Position numbers and translations under genes: made by a program
Part shown: one piece after another, positions 44,001 to 52,590 of the stretch
How the letters are laid out: every line of letters starts with the position of its first letter
Position numbering within the stretch: position 1 is the first letter of the stretch
DNA from: Mycobacterium gordonae
GTDB taxonomy: Bacteria > Actinomycetota > Actinomycetes > Mycobacteriales > Mycobacteriaceae
DNA: 64,000 bases
Assembly (NCBI RefSeq): GCF_017086405.1
Contig: NZ_CP070973.1
Span: forward strand, 3,566,739 to 3,630,738
Direction of reading: 5' to 3'
Notes under the pieces: generated by a model
Told to the model about the DNA's origin: nothing
Database searches by the model: none
Seen by the model: only the letters and a program-made list of their open reading frames with translations

Positions 44001-44291
44001 ATGACGGCAAGCTGGGCTCCTACCCAGATTCCCTCTGATTCGAACTCAGGGCGCCTTCTCGACACCGCACGTGGCATTCTCATCGGCCTGCGCCGATGCC
44101 GGTCCGGAATGGCCTTCGATGAGTTGCACGGCGCCGCGCAACGTCACCGCGTCCCGGTGTATGCGATGGCCTGGGCACTGGTGCACCTGGCTGGTGAAGG
44201 GGAGGAGACGCCCAGTTTCATCGAAGCGCAGTCAGCGGCGCGGCATGAATGGGGCGAGCTCTTCGCCGATTCCACCGCATCCTCGCGCTGA
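44001..44291 (+). CDS. Small ANTAR-domain protein (Rv1772-like)
   Basis: 96 residues from ATG 44001, preceded by a strong purine-rich site (ggaggtaggaaagg). Residues about 18-65 (LLDTARGILIGLRRCRSGMA ... VYAMAWALVHLA) resemble an ANTAR RNA-binding antitermination domain. The remainder is short and unstructured. There is no partner sensor domain. It could act by preventing terminator formation in leader RNAs. It converges on the IclR gene. Assignment rests on motif resemblance. Confidence 0.65.
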   Translation: MTASWAPTQIPSDSNSGRLLDTARGILIGLRRCRSGMAFDELHGAAQRHRVPVYAMAWALVHLAGEGEETPSFIEAQSAARHEWGELFADSTASSR

Positions 44292-44363
44292 TCGGCATCG
44301 TCGGACCACCGGGGCGCCGCGGTAAAGGGAAGTACCGCGGCCGATCGCGAGTCAGGTGTAGGG

Positions 44364-45110
44364 TCAGCGCGTCCAGGCCGTCGACTCGGCCGCATCGCGC
44401 AGGGCGGCGACGATCTGGTCCTGCTTTTCGGCGAACCGTTCGGTCGGGGTGGGCACCGAGATGGCGATCACGTTGTCTCCCACCGATCGTCGCGCGATGG
44501 CAGCGGCCGAAATTCCGGGGGTGTGTTCGTCGCGGTCGAAAGCGATACCGGTAGAACGGATTTCGGCAATCTCGGGGCGCAGTGCATCTGCCAATTGCGG
44601 AGGCATCCGGGCCAACGCGGCCTGTGTGTCGGCATCGTCGAGTGCGGCGAGCGCCGCCTTGCCGTTCGCGGTCCCGGCCAGCGGGAAGCGAACTCCGACC
44701 GCCGACACCGCGCGCAAGCGGTGCGACGACTCGATCTGGTCGACGAACCACATTCGCTGCCCCCGTAACACCGACAGGTCCACGGTCTCGCCATCGGTGG
44801 CGGCCGACACCTTCTCGATGGTTGGCCGGAATATAGCAGCGATGTGCGCACCAGTCGCGCTGCCGAAGCCGAGTAACCGATCACCCAGGGAGAACCGGCC
44901 GTTCGAGTCCACACTGACCAGTCCGACCTCGACCAGGCCGACAAGTAGCCGCCGGACGGTCGACTTTGCCAGCCCGAGTCGCTCACCGAGATCGACGAGA
45001 CGTAGATGACCCGGCTCGGCGGCGATCTCGTCCAAGGCTGCTGCTGCACGCCGTAGCACCTGGATTCCCTCGTCGCGATTTGTCGTCGAAGTCCGTTCCG
45101 TTTGCCCCAC
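44364..45110 (-). CDS. IclR-family transcriptional regulator (Rv1773c-like)
   Basis: 248 residues from ATG 45110. The N-terminal winged helix-turn-helix reads LRLVDLGERLGLAKSTVRRLL, followed by the IclR effector domain with FPLAGTANGKAALA and DRDEHTPGISAAAIA. It is divergent from the flavoprotein gene at 45177, 66 bases apart. Two inverted repeats lie in that gap, so it probably controls that operon and itself. Its ligand may be the flavoprotein substrate. Confidence 0.9.
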   Translation of the reverse strand: MGQTERTSTTNRDEGIQVLRRAAAALDEIAAEPGHLRLVDLGERLGLAKSTVRRLLVGLVEVGLVSVDSNGRFSLGDRLLGFGSATGAHIAAIFRPTIEKVSAATDGETVDLSVLRGQRMWFVDQIESSHRLRAVSAVGVRFPLAGTANGKAALAALDDADTQAALARMPPQLADALRPEIAEIRSTGIAFDRDEHTPGISAAAIARRSVGDNVIAISVPTPTERFAEKQDQIVAALRDAAESTAWTR

Positions 45111-45115
45111 ACTTC

Positions 45116-45138
45116 CACTATAGTGTGCCGCATAGCGG
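45116..45138. promoter_or_regulatory. Double palindrome, probable IclR operator
   Basis: Two perfect inverted repeats sit two bases apart: CACTATAGTG at 45116-45125 and CCGC-ATA-GCGG at 45128-45138. The first contains TATAGT, a possible -10 element for the gene at 45177. They occupy the 66-base gap between the IclR gene and its divergent target, so an IclR dimer pair binding here is a natural reading. Confidence 0.55.
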
Positions 45139-45176
45139 ACTGTGAAGAACCGAAATAGGGATCAAGGGAGTTCCAG

Positions 45177-46517
45177 ATGAGCGCGCTACCTGCCGGGCGA
45201 CACTACTTCCGTGGCGAGGACGGGTACGAACCCGCCCGCCGCGACAGCGTATGGCATCAGGGGGTGCCAGACCGCTATCCCGAGGTGATCGTTCAGGCCG
45301 TCGACGCCGACGACATCAAGGCCGCCCTGGCCTACGCGCGGTCGAACGGCCACAAGGTGAACATCAAATCCGGTGGGCACAGCTTCGCGGCCAGCCATCT
45401 CCGCGACGGTGCCGTGTTGCTCGACGTCAGTCGCCTTGACCACGCATCCATCGATGCCGACAACATGACCGCGGTCGTAGGCCCAGGTAAGGGCGGCAGC
45501 CTGCTGATGGCCGACCTGGAGGCGCAGAACCTTTTCTTCCCGGGCGGGCACTGCAAGGGCGTCTGCCTCGGCGGTTACCTCCTGCAGGGCGGGTACGGCT
45601 GGAACAGCCGGATATATGGGCCGGCCTGCGAAAGCGTCACCGCATTGGATGTCATCACCGCCGATGGCGAGGAAGTCCACTGCGACGCAGAGAATCATCC
45701 CGAACTCTATTGGGCGGCGCGCGGTGCCGGTCCCGGCTTCTTCGGGGTCGTCACTTCGTTCTATCTCAAGCTGTATCCGCGCCCGGCGGTCTGTGGCACC
45801 AGCGCTTACCTCTACCCGTTCGAGCTGGCCGACGAGGTCTTCTCGTGGGCCCGCTCGGTCAGCGCCGAAGTCGACCCTCGAGTCGAGCTGCAGGCGGTGG
45901 CGTCGCGCGGTGAGCCGGCAATGGGAATCGACCAACCCGTCATCTCGTTCGCCTCGCCCGCATTCGCCGACTCCGAAGAGGAGGCCCAACAGGCTCTGGC
46001 CCTGTTCGCCACCTGCCCTGTTGCCGATCAAGCCCTGGTCAAAATCCCTTATATGCCGACCGATTTGCCGAGCTGGTACGACATCGCAATGAGCCACTAT
46101 CTGGCCGACCACCATTACGCGGTGGACAACATGTGGACATCGGCACCGGCCGAGGACCTGCTGCCCGGCATCCGTACCATCCTCGAGACGCTGCCACCGC
46201 ATCCATCGCACTTTCTGTGGTTGAATTGGGGCCCGTGCCCTCCGCGTCAGGACATGGCCTACAGCATTGAGGCCGACATCTACCTGGCTCTCTACGGCTC
46301 CTGGAAAGACCCTGCCGACAACGCGAAGTACGGCGATTGGGCACGTTCCAACATGGCGGCGATGTCGCACCTGGCCACCGGCATCCAACTGGCAGACGAG
46401 AACCTGGGCCAGCGCCCCGCCCGATTCGCCACCGACGAGGCCATGGCGCGGCTGGACAAGGCTCGCGCCGCCTATGACCCCGATGGTCTGTTCAACAGCT
46501 GGATGGGACGAATCTGA
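45177..46517 (+). CDS. BBE-like FAD-linked oxidase (Rv1774-like)
   Basis: 446 residues from ATG 45177. The FAD domain shows both covalent-attachment residues of berberine-bridge-like enzymes: H68 in KSGGHSF and C126 in GGHCKGVCLGG. The C-terminal BBE motif is FNSWMG. Bicovalent FAD enzymes of this type oxidise sugars, alcohols or amine-containing ring systems with a high redox potential. The stop overlaps the start of the DAPG-hydrolase-like gene, and transcription is probably under the divergent IclR regulator. Confidence 0.88.
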   Translation: MSALPAGRHYFRGEDGYEPARRDSVWHQGVPDRYPEVIVQAVDADDIKAALAYARSNGHKVNIKSGGHSFAASHLRDGAVLLDVSRLDHASIDADNMTAVVGPGKGGSLLMADLEAQNLFFPGGHCKGVCLGGYLLQGGYGWNSRIYGPACESVTALDVITADGEEVHCDAENHPELYWAARGAGPGFFGVVTSFYLKLYPRPAVCGTSAYLYPFELADEVFSWARSVSAEVDPRVELQAVASRGEPAMGIDQPVISFASPAFADSEEEAQQALALFATCPVADQALVKIPYMPTDLPSWYDIAMSHYLADHHYAVDNMWTSAPAEDLLPGIRTILETLPPHPSHFLWLNWGPCPPRQDMAYSIEADIYLALYGSWKDPADNAKYGDWARSNMAAMSHLATGIQLADENLGQRPARFATDEAMARLDKARAAYDPDGLFNSWMGRI

Positions 46518-47317
46518 TGACCGGTGACCTCTACCTCGGCTACCGGGGAAACGACGCGGAAACCCCGTTCGGTAAATTCTTCCAGCCCGAAATGGCCCCG
46601 CTGCCAAAGCATGTCGTACACGCACTGGAACACGGGCCGCAGGGCGGAATGGCACTGCTGGCCTTGGAGGACGCCGCTAGCGTGGCCGATGACGGCTACC
46701 AGCAGACCGAGAATGGTTACGGGGTTCTCGAAGACGGCAGCTATCAGGTGTCGGTGCGCACCGACATGCCCGGTGTCACCCCGGGCATGTGGTCGTGGTG
46801 GTTCGGTTGGCACGGGTGTGACAGCCGCCGCTACAAGCTGTGGCATCCGCGGGCGCACCTGTCGGCCGCCTGGAAGGACGGCGATGACGCCGGTCGGCAA
46901 GGCTACATCGGCCGCTGGTCGATGATCAACGAGTACATCGGGTCGAGCATGCTCAGCGGCGCAATACAATTTATTGCGCCGGGGGAGATGGGTCTGCCTG
47001 CCGATACCGACGATGCGGTGGCGGTCTGTGCGCGGTTGGGCTCTGGTGACGCGCCGGTGGATGTGGGCTGGTTCATTCACCACATCCGCTCCACACAGGC
47101 CGGATCGGAGATGCGGTCCCGCTTCTGGATGGGTGGCCCGCACATCGCCGTGCGCAACGCACCCGGCGTGGCGTCGAAAGCGGTGCGTCCCATCGCATCC
47201 CGGATACTGGGCAACGCCGAAACCAGCGGGCGGAATTTGTTGGTGCATTGTGCGCAGGAGATGAATCACCTGGCCGGTTTCCTGCCTGAGCTTTACGAGA
47301 GCTTCGGAGACGAGTAA
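46517..47317 (+). CDS. DAPG-hydrolase (PhlG)-like protein (Rv1775-like)
   Basis: 266 residues from ATG 46517, one base overlap with the upstream stop. Candidate zinc-binding elements match the 2,4-diacetylphloroglucinol hydrolase family: WFGWHGCDSRRYKLWHPRAH at about residue 95-114, a Glu in MINEYIG, and the HCAQEMNHL motif near the C-terminus with His and Glu four apart. PhlG cleaves a C-C bond between an acetyl group and a phenol ring. Paired with a BBE-like oxidase, it may cleave an oxidised ring compound. The gene overlaps the tetR gene by 25 bases tail to tail. Confidence 0.75.
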   Translation: MTGDLYLGYRGNDAETPFGKFFQPEMAPLPKHVVHALEHGPQGGMALLALEDAASVADDGYQQTENGYGVLEDGSYQVSVRTDMPGVTPGMWSWWFGWHGCDSRRYKLWHPRAHLSAAWKDGDDAGRQGYIGRWSMINEYIGSSMLSGAIQFIAPGEMGLPADTDDAVAVCARLGSGDAPVDVGWFIHHIRSTQAGSEMRSRFWMGGPHIAVRNAPGVASKAVRPIASRILGNAETSGRNLLVHCAQEMNHLAGFLPELYESFGDE

Positions 47318-47883
47318 GGCGAGTGATCGCGTCTGGTGAAGGCCGGTGCGACGAACTTCGCCACCAGCTGCCGTTCGGCCTCGTCGCTTTCGGCGGGCCA
47401 GTACATCAGCGACAGTACGACACGAACCGCCCACTCGGCGGGCGCAGGATTGCCGCGAGGCAGCCCGGCGAGCTCGGCGGCAGACTCCTCCAGGAATGGC
47501 AGCTGGGCGAGCCAGGCAACCTCGCGGGTGCCCCCGCGGATCGAGGCGATCATCAGTCGGCACAGGGGCTCTGACCGGATCGCTCGCACTGTCGCCAGGA
47601 TCGCGGTGGTGACTCGCTCTGCTCCGACCATTGACTCGACTTGAGAGCGCACCGAAGTGGTGATGCGAGTCGCAACCCGGGCAACGACAGCGTCGCGGAT
47701 CTGAGTTTTGCCACCCACGTAGCGATAAATGGTCGATCGGGAACAGTGAACTCGCCTGGCCAACTCGTCGAGGTCGAGTTCGTTGATGCCGCTGCGCGCC
47801 ATCATGTCGATGGCAGCTTCGTAGATGCGCTCGGCGGCGGCCGCGCGTCGATCTCCACCGACGAGCCAGTCGTCACTGGGCAT
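47293..47883 (-). CDS. TetR-family regulator (Rv1776c-like), downstream copy
   Basis: 196 residues from ATG 47883. The DNA-binding domain reads LDELARRVHCSRSTIYRYVGGKTQIR. It is paralogous along its full length to the TetR protein encoded immediately upstream: both share SIRGGTR(E/Q)VAWLA and YWPAESDEAERQLV. The two genes are three bases apart. Place matches Rv1776c. It ends inside the 3' end of the convergent hydrolase gene. Confidence 0.9.
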   Translation of the reverse strand: MPSDDWLVGGDRRAAAAERIYEAAIDMMARSGINELDLDELARRVHCSRSTIYRYVGGKTQIRDAVVARVATRITTSVRSQVESMVGAERVTTAILATVRAIRSEPLCRLMIASIRGGTREVAWLAQLPFLEESAAELAGLPRGNPAPAEWAVRVVLSLMYWPAESDEAERQLVAKFVAPAFTRRDHSPYSSPKLS

Positions 47884-47886
47884 CGG

Positions 47887-48531
47887 TCACGTCCCATTTT
47901 CCGGTAGAGATGTACGAGGACTTTCGTCGAATGCCGGCCCGACGAACATCTCAACGAGTTGTCGTTCGGCCTCATCGCTTTCTGCAGGCCAATACAGCAG
48001 GGTTAGGACAACGCGAATCACCCACCTTGGCGCTTGAGGATCCCCATCGGTGAGACCGGCTAGCTCGGTGGCGAACTTGGCGGTCAGGGACGAGTCGGCG
48101 AGCCAGGCCACCTGGCGAGTACCTCCACGGATCGAGCTGATCATCAGCTGGCACAACGGGTCTGACCGGATCTGTTTCAGGGTCAACAGGATCGACTCGA
48201 CTAGTCGCTCCGAGCCGCCGAGCGTGGCGACCGCCGAGCGCACCGACTCGACGATGCGTTCGGCTGTTCGCTGGACGACGGCGTTGCGAATCTCGGTCTT
48301 GCCGCCTACGTAGCGGTAGATCGTCGCGCGCGAACAGTGGACTTCGTCGCAAAGTTTATCGATGTCGAGTCCGTTAAGGCCGTCGTGGGCGATGAGCCTG
48401 GCCGCGGCGTCGTAGATACGTCCGGCGGCGGCTGCGCGGCGCTCGCCGCCAATCAGCCAGTCGTCAGCAACCACTGTTGAAGTGTCCTTTCCACCGAGCC
48501 AGGCAGAAGACATTTTCTGAAGTTGAGACAA
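47887..48531 (-). CDS. TetR-family regulator, tandem paralogue
   Basis: 214 residues from ATG 48531, about 20 longer at the N-terminus than its neighbour; a start nearer VADDWLIGGERR would equalise them. The recognition helix reads HCSRATIYRYVGGKTEIR. It is first of the two tandem TetR genes and shares with the second both the DNA-binding and effector domains, showing recent duplication. Whether both bind the same operator is open. Confidence 0.88.
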   Translation of the reverse strand: MSQLQKMSSAWLGGKDTSTVVADDWLIGGERRAAAAGRIYDAAARLIAHDGLNGLDIDKLCDEVHCSRATIYRYVGGKTEIRNAVVQRTAERIVESVRSAVATLGGSERLVESILLTLKQIRSDPLCQLMISSIRGGTRQVAWLADSSLTAKFATELAGLTDGDPQAPRWVIRVVLTLLYWPAESDEAERQLVEMFVGPAFDESPRTSLPENGT

Positions 48532-48808
48532 AATAACAGATATTCAGACGATCGTTGCAGGTCCGAGCTTCGCTGTGAGACACGGATTGTTACTTGGTCC
48601 GGTGCTGCAGTTCAAGTTTTCCGGTGGCATTGACCCGCTGCTCGATGCTCGTCATGGTAGTGCCATCACCACACTTGATCGGGTTGCTGATTTGCGGATT
48701 CACCTTTGGGTGTGGCAGATCCGCTGGGCGGGCGTCGGTTTCGGCGCTCGTGTTTGTGGACCTGTCACGGCGAGTCACGAGCCGAACACAGCTGACGGAA
48801 GGCTAGCG

Positions 48809-51800
48809 ATGAGTTTCTTGGTATTGCCACCGGAGATCACTTCAGTGCTCATACTTGGCGGAGCCGGTTCCGAGCCGTTGAGGGCGGCAGCGGCCGCTTG
48901 GGCCAGTCTCGCGGAAAGACTGGATTTGGCCGCGGCATCTTTCCGCGCCACCACCGCAGGACTGCTCGGCGGATCATGGCAGGGACCTTCGGCCGTAGCA
49001 ATGGTGGAAGCCGCGGCGCCCTATACCGGACTGCTTTCGGCCACCGCGAGCCAGGCACAGCAGCTAGCCGGACAAGCCCAGGCTATGACGGCCGAATTCG
49101 AGGCGGTCCGGGCGGCCATCGTGCCACCGATTGCGTTGGCGTCCAACCGTTCTGACTTGGTGTCGCTGGTCATGTCCAACCTGTTCGGGCAAAACGCTCC
49201 CGCCATCGCCGCCGCCGAGGCGGCATACGAGGAAATGTGGGCCCAGGACGTATCTGCAATGGTCGCCTATCACGCGGGCGCTTCCGCCGCGGCGGCGGCG
49301 GTGACGCCATTCATCAGCCTTCCGCAGATTACGATTCCGCCGATAGCTCTTCCAGCTGTCAATTTGCCGAGCATATTTACGCCGAATATCAACATTCCCG
49401 CGTTTGAACTGCCCAAGATAGTCACGCCCGCGATCAATATTCCACCTCTTGACCTCCCCAAAATCGTCACCCCTAACATCAATGTGCCGGCCTTTGGGTT
49501 GCCGGCATTAACAGTACCAAATATCGTATTGCCCGCGACGCAACTCACGGGCGGCTTTAGCACCGGCAGCATCGTGATCCCGGCGATAACCGTTCCGGAG
49601 CTGAAGATCCCGGCTTTCGACCTCCCTACGATCACCACGCCCAACATTAATGTGCCGGCCTTCGGGTTGCCGGCGCTGACGGTGCCAAATATCGTATTGC
49701 CCGCGACACAACTCACGGGCGGCTTTAGCACCGGCAGCATCGTGATCCCGGCGATAACCGTTCCGGAGCTGAAGATCCCGGCTTTCGACCTCCCTACGAT
49801 CACCACGCCCAACATTAATGTGCCGGCCTTCGGGTTGCCGGCGTTGACGGTGCCAAACATGGTATTGCCCGCGACGCAACTCACGAGCGGCTTTAGCACC
49901 GGCAGCATCGTGATCCCGGCGATAACCGTTCCGGAGCTGAAGATCCCGGCTTTCGACCTCCCTACGATCACCACGCCCAACATTAATGTGCCGGCCTTCG
50001 GGTTGCCGGCGCTGACGGTGCCAAGCATCGCATTGCCCGCGACACAACTCACGGGCGGCTTTACCACCGGCAGCATCGTAATCCCGGCGATAACCGTTCC
50101 GGAGCTGACGATCCCGGCTTTCGACCTCCCTAAGATCACCACGCCCGACATCAATGTGCCCGGTTTCACTCTGCCGGATATCAGGATTCCCGGCTTCAAG
50201 ATCAACAGTGCAGTATTAGGCGGCTTTACCCTAACTCCGTTAAGCGTGCCAGAAATTACGGCGCCTGCGATTTCTGTGCCTGGCTTTAGGCTGCCCGACA
50301 TAACTGTGCCCGACATCAGCATTCCTGCGTTTTCCACTGGCGGCTTTACGACACCCGCAATCACTACGCCTGACTTCACGATAAAAGGACCAACGATACC
50401 AAGCGGATATGTCCTTGAAGGAAATCCTTTGCTCAGAATTCGCTGGGACACGAATGTCACTTTCTTATCTGGATCCAGCGACGGTGGTCGTGCCACCTTC
50501 AACCTTCGGGAGATAACCATCTTCCAGGACCTGAAGCTGCCAGACGTAAAGATCCCCAGTATGTCCATTGGTGGAATTGGGGTCAACCCGGCCAACCTGC
50601 CCGGAATAAATCTCAAAGGGTTCACCATCTCTGGAACCACTCTGGGCGCCTTCACCATCCCCGCAACCACGATCGCCAAGTTCACGATTGGCGGCATCGG
50701 TTTCGATCCGTTCGGCCTTCCGCCCATCACACTGCCAGACATCGATATCAAGGGCGTAACTGTGGGCAACTTCACCCTCCCTGGGCTCAATATCGACCCC
50801 ATCAAGCTTGGCGACCTCACCATCCCCAAGTTCACGACTGCGCCCATCGTTATCGGCGGGCCGAACAGCGGGATCGGCTTTGACCCGTTCGATCTGCCGG
50901 GCATCCGAACCGGCGAATTCACCATTCCGCCCCTGCAACTGGGCAACTTCACCCTCCCTGGGCTCAATATCGATCCCATCAAGCTTGGCGACCTCACCAT
51001 CCCCAAGTTCACGACTGCGCCCATCGTTATCGGCGGGCCGAACAGCGGGATCGGCTTTGACCCGTTCAATTTGCCGGGCATCCGGACCGGCGAATTCACC
51101 ATTCCGCCCCTGCAACTGGGCAATTTCACTCTCCCTGGGCTCAATATCGATCCCATCAAGCTTGGCGACCTCACCATCCCCAAGTTCACGACTGCGCCCA
51201 TCGTTATCGGCGGGCCGAACAGCGGGATCGGCTTTGACCCGTTCAATTTGCCGGGCATCCGAACCGGCGAATTCACCATTCCGCCCCTGCAACTGGGCAA
51301 CTTCACCCTCCCTGGGCTCAATATCGATCCCATCAAGCTTGGCGACCTCACCATCCCCAAGTTCACGACTGCGCCCATCGTTATCGGCGGGCCGAACAGC
51401 GGGATCGGCTTTGACCCGTTCAATTTGCCGGGCATCCGAACCGGCGAATTCACCATTCCGCCCCTGCAACTGGGCAACTTCACCCTCCCTGGGCTCAATA
51501 TCGATCCGATCAAGTTGGCCAGCTTCACCGTGCCAGGGCTCAATATCGATCCGATCAAGTTGGCCAGCTTCACCGTGCCAGGGCTCAATATCGATCCGAT
51601 CAAGTTAGGCAGCTTCACGGTCCCTCCCCTTACCATCGGTTCGGTCAGGCTTACCGGCCCCTTAATTCCCGGGCTCGACGTGAATCTGGGAGGTCTTATC
51701 GGAGACTTGAGCTTCCAAAACATCGGGACCAACATCTCCAGGCTCGGCCAGTCCTTGTTGAACTTAGTATCGACGGCAAACCTACCCTTTTCTGTGCCTA

Positions 51801-51835
51801 ACCTGCTTGCCGGCTTCGGTGGCCTAAGGAGATAG
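48809..51835 (+). CDS. PPE family protein with long Ile/Pro beta-repeat region
   Basis: 1008 residues from ATG 48809, preceded by GACGGAAGG. The PPE domain covers about residues 1-180: MSFLVLPPE with the PPE motif, and SWQG, the WxG turn. It should pair with a PE protein and be exported by an ESX system. The remainder is made of short Ile/Leu/Val-Pro repeats such as INVPAFGLPALTVP and GLNIDPIKL, likely a beta-solenoid, arranged in 56- and 59-residue higher-order units. There is no NxGxGNxG MPTR signature. Two PE genes follow nearby. Confidence 0.9.
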   Translation: MSFLVLPPEITSVLILGGAGSEPLRAAAAAWASLAERLDLAAASFRATTAGLLGGSWQGPSAVAMVEAAAPYTGLLSATASQAQQLAGQAQAMTAEFEAVRAAIVPPIALASNRSDLVSLVMSNLFGQNAPAIAAAEAAYEEMWAQDVSAMVAYHAGASAAAAAVTPFISLPQITIPPIALPAVNLPSIFTPNINIPAFELPKIVTPAINIPPLDLPKIVTPNINVPAFGLPALTVPNIVLPATQLTGGFSTGSIVIPAITVPELKIPAFDLPTITTPNINVPAFGLPALTVPNIVLPATQLTGGFSTGSIVIPAITVPELKIPAFDLPTITTPNINVPAFGLPALTVPNMVLPATQLTSGFSTGSIVIPAITVPELKIPAFDLPTITTPNINVPAFGLPALTVPSIALPATQLTGGFTTGSIVIPAITVPELTIPAFDLPKITTPDINVPGFTLPDIRIPGFKINSAVLGGFTLTPLSVPEITAPAISVPGFRLPDITVPDISIPAFSTGGFTTPAITTPDFTIKGPTIPSGYVLEGNPLLRIRWDTNVTFLSGSSDGGRATFNLREITIFQDLKLPDVKIPSMSIGGIGVNPANLPGINLKGFTISGTTLGAFTIPATTIAKFTIGGIGFDPFGLPPITLPDIDIKGVTVGNFTLPGLNIDPIKLGDLTIPKFTTAPIVIGGPNSGIGFDPFDLPGIRTGEFTIPPLQLGNFTLPGLNIDPIKLGDLTIPKFTTAPIVIGGPNSGIGFDPFNLPGIRTGEFTIPPLQLGNFTLPGLNIDPIKLGDLTIPKFTTAPIVIGGPNSGIGFDPFNLPGIRTGEFTIPPLQLGNFTLPGLNIDPIKLGDLTIPKFTTAPIVIGGPNSGIGFDPFNLPGIRTGEFTIPPLQLGNFTLPGLNIDPIKLASFTVPGLNIDPIKLASFTVPGLNIDPIKLGSFTVPPLTIGSVRLTGPLIPGLDVNLGGLIGDLSFQNIGTNISRLGQSLLNLVSTANLPFSVPNLLAGFGGLRR
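49475..50146 (+). repeat. Four tandem copies of a 168-bp (56-codon) unit inside the PPE gene
   Basis: Units begin at 49475, 49643, 49811 and 49979 with aacat(c/t)aatgtgccggcct and are almost identical. A fifth, diverged unit starts at 50147. They encode the INVPAFGLPALTVP to FDLPTITTP block. Near identity implies recent expansion or gene conversion. Confidence 0.9.
50765..51472 (+). repeat. Four tandem copies of a 177-bp (59-codon) unit inside the PPE gene
   Basis: Units begin at 50765, 50942, 51119 and 51296 with ggcaa(c/t)ttcac(c/t)ctccctg, and a partial fifth begins at 51473. Sequence is nearly identical between copies. Each encodes GNFTLPGLNIDPIKL through FTIPPLQL with an intervening GGPNSGIGFDPF segment. 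Confidence 0.9.
51491..51625 (+). repeat. Three copies of a 45-bp (15-codon) unit at the end of the PPE repeat region
   Basis: Units start at 51491, 51536 and 51581 and encode GLNIDPIKLASFTVP with one Gly change in the last. This looks like slippage of a sub-unit from the 177-bp repeat. Confidence 0.85.
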
Positions 51836-51994
51836 TTCCACTCGTTGAAGACTTCGGCCCGTCTATAAATGTATTGACAATGGAAGCACTGCTAGACCCC
51901 CCCGGTAATCACAGCGTTCACTGGGGACACTGCGTTCGAAAAATTCGGTTTGGGATTTACGATCCCGAGCCAGCCTGATGAAAAGGAAGGTGAC

Positions 51995-52441
51995 ATGTCG
52001 TATGTAATCGCAGGGCCGGAGTTCTTAACGTCGGCCGCTCATGACTTGGCCGGCATCGGCTCGGAATTGAGGGAAGCCAATGCCGCCGCGGCGGCCAACA
52101 TCATGCGGGTAGTAGCTCCGGGCGTGGATGAAGTGTCGGTGGCGGTGGCGACGCTCCTCAGCTCGCAGGGCCAGTCTTACCGGAAGATCAGCGGCGAGCT
52201 GCTCGCGTTTCAGAGCCGATTTGTGCGCACCTTGACTTCGTCGGCGGACTTGTATCAGGGCGCCGAGGCCGCCAACGCGGCCGCGACGCGAAGCGCCCTG
52301 GGGGCAGTGGGTGCGGTGGCGGCAGATCCGTTGAGCGGGCCGCGTGCGGTGAACGCCGCAGTGCGAAACCTGCTGGGTTCGGTCGAAACAGCTCCTCGCA
52401 GTTCGCAATTGCATTGGTGCCGGCCGGGTCTTACGCCGTAG
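51995..52441 (+). CDS. PE family protein with aberrant C-terminal tail
   Basis: 148 residues from ATG 51995, preceded by AAGGAAGG. The PE domain (MSYVIAGPEFLTSAAHDLAG ...) ends with the ESX export motif YQGAE at 87-91. After about residue 130 the tail (APRSSQLHWCRPGLTP) no longer resembles PE proteins and runs into a transposase remnant on the opposite strand. The original 3' end was therefore probably replaced or cut by an insertion. It lies 160 bases after the PPE gene and may be its partner. Confidence 0.85.
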   Translation: MSYVIAGPEFLTSAAHDLAGIGSELREANAAAAANIMRVVAPGVDEVSVAVATLLSSQGQSYRKISGELLAFQSRFVRTLTSSADLYQGAEAANAAATRSALGAVGAVAADPLSGPRAVNAAVRNLLGSVETAPRSSQLHWCRPGLTP

Positions 52442-52590
52442 GGCGGGTGCGGGTCCACCATGCGCGGCGACGCTGGTTGTCGGGGTTGCGGAAGCCCAGG
52501 GCAATACGCCCGACGTGATTTGATGATCCGGTTGTAGCCTACGGAGTGGGCGCTGGGCAGTTCGCTCTACTCGTGCGGCGATCATTGGTG
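52441..52590 (-). pseudogene. Remnant of an ISL3-like transposase C-terminus
   Basis: Read on the minus strand, two frames give consecutive pieces of the conserved C-terminus of ISL3-family transposases: SVGYNRIIKSRR (around 52515-52545), then GRIALGFRNPDNQRRRAW (around 52455-52510). A frameshift separates them, and the rest of the transposase is absent. The remnant begins right at the end of the PE gene. Identification rests on this short motif only. Confidence 0.55.

Noticed and set aside
49475..51472. Regular repeats considered as a CRISPR array
   Set aside because: Units are contiguous, in frame, 168 and 177 bp long and protein-coding; there are no short repeats with unique spacers and no cas genes.
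49270..51735. An 821-residue open frame antisense to the PPE repeat region
   Set aside because: It exists because the sense repeats lack certain codons; the composition is a mirror of the repeat and there is no start signal or family resemblance.
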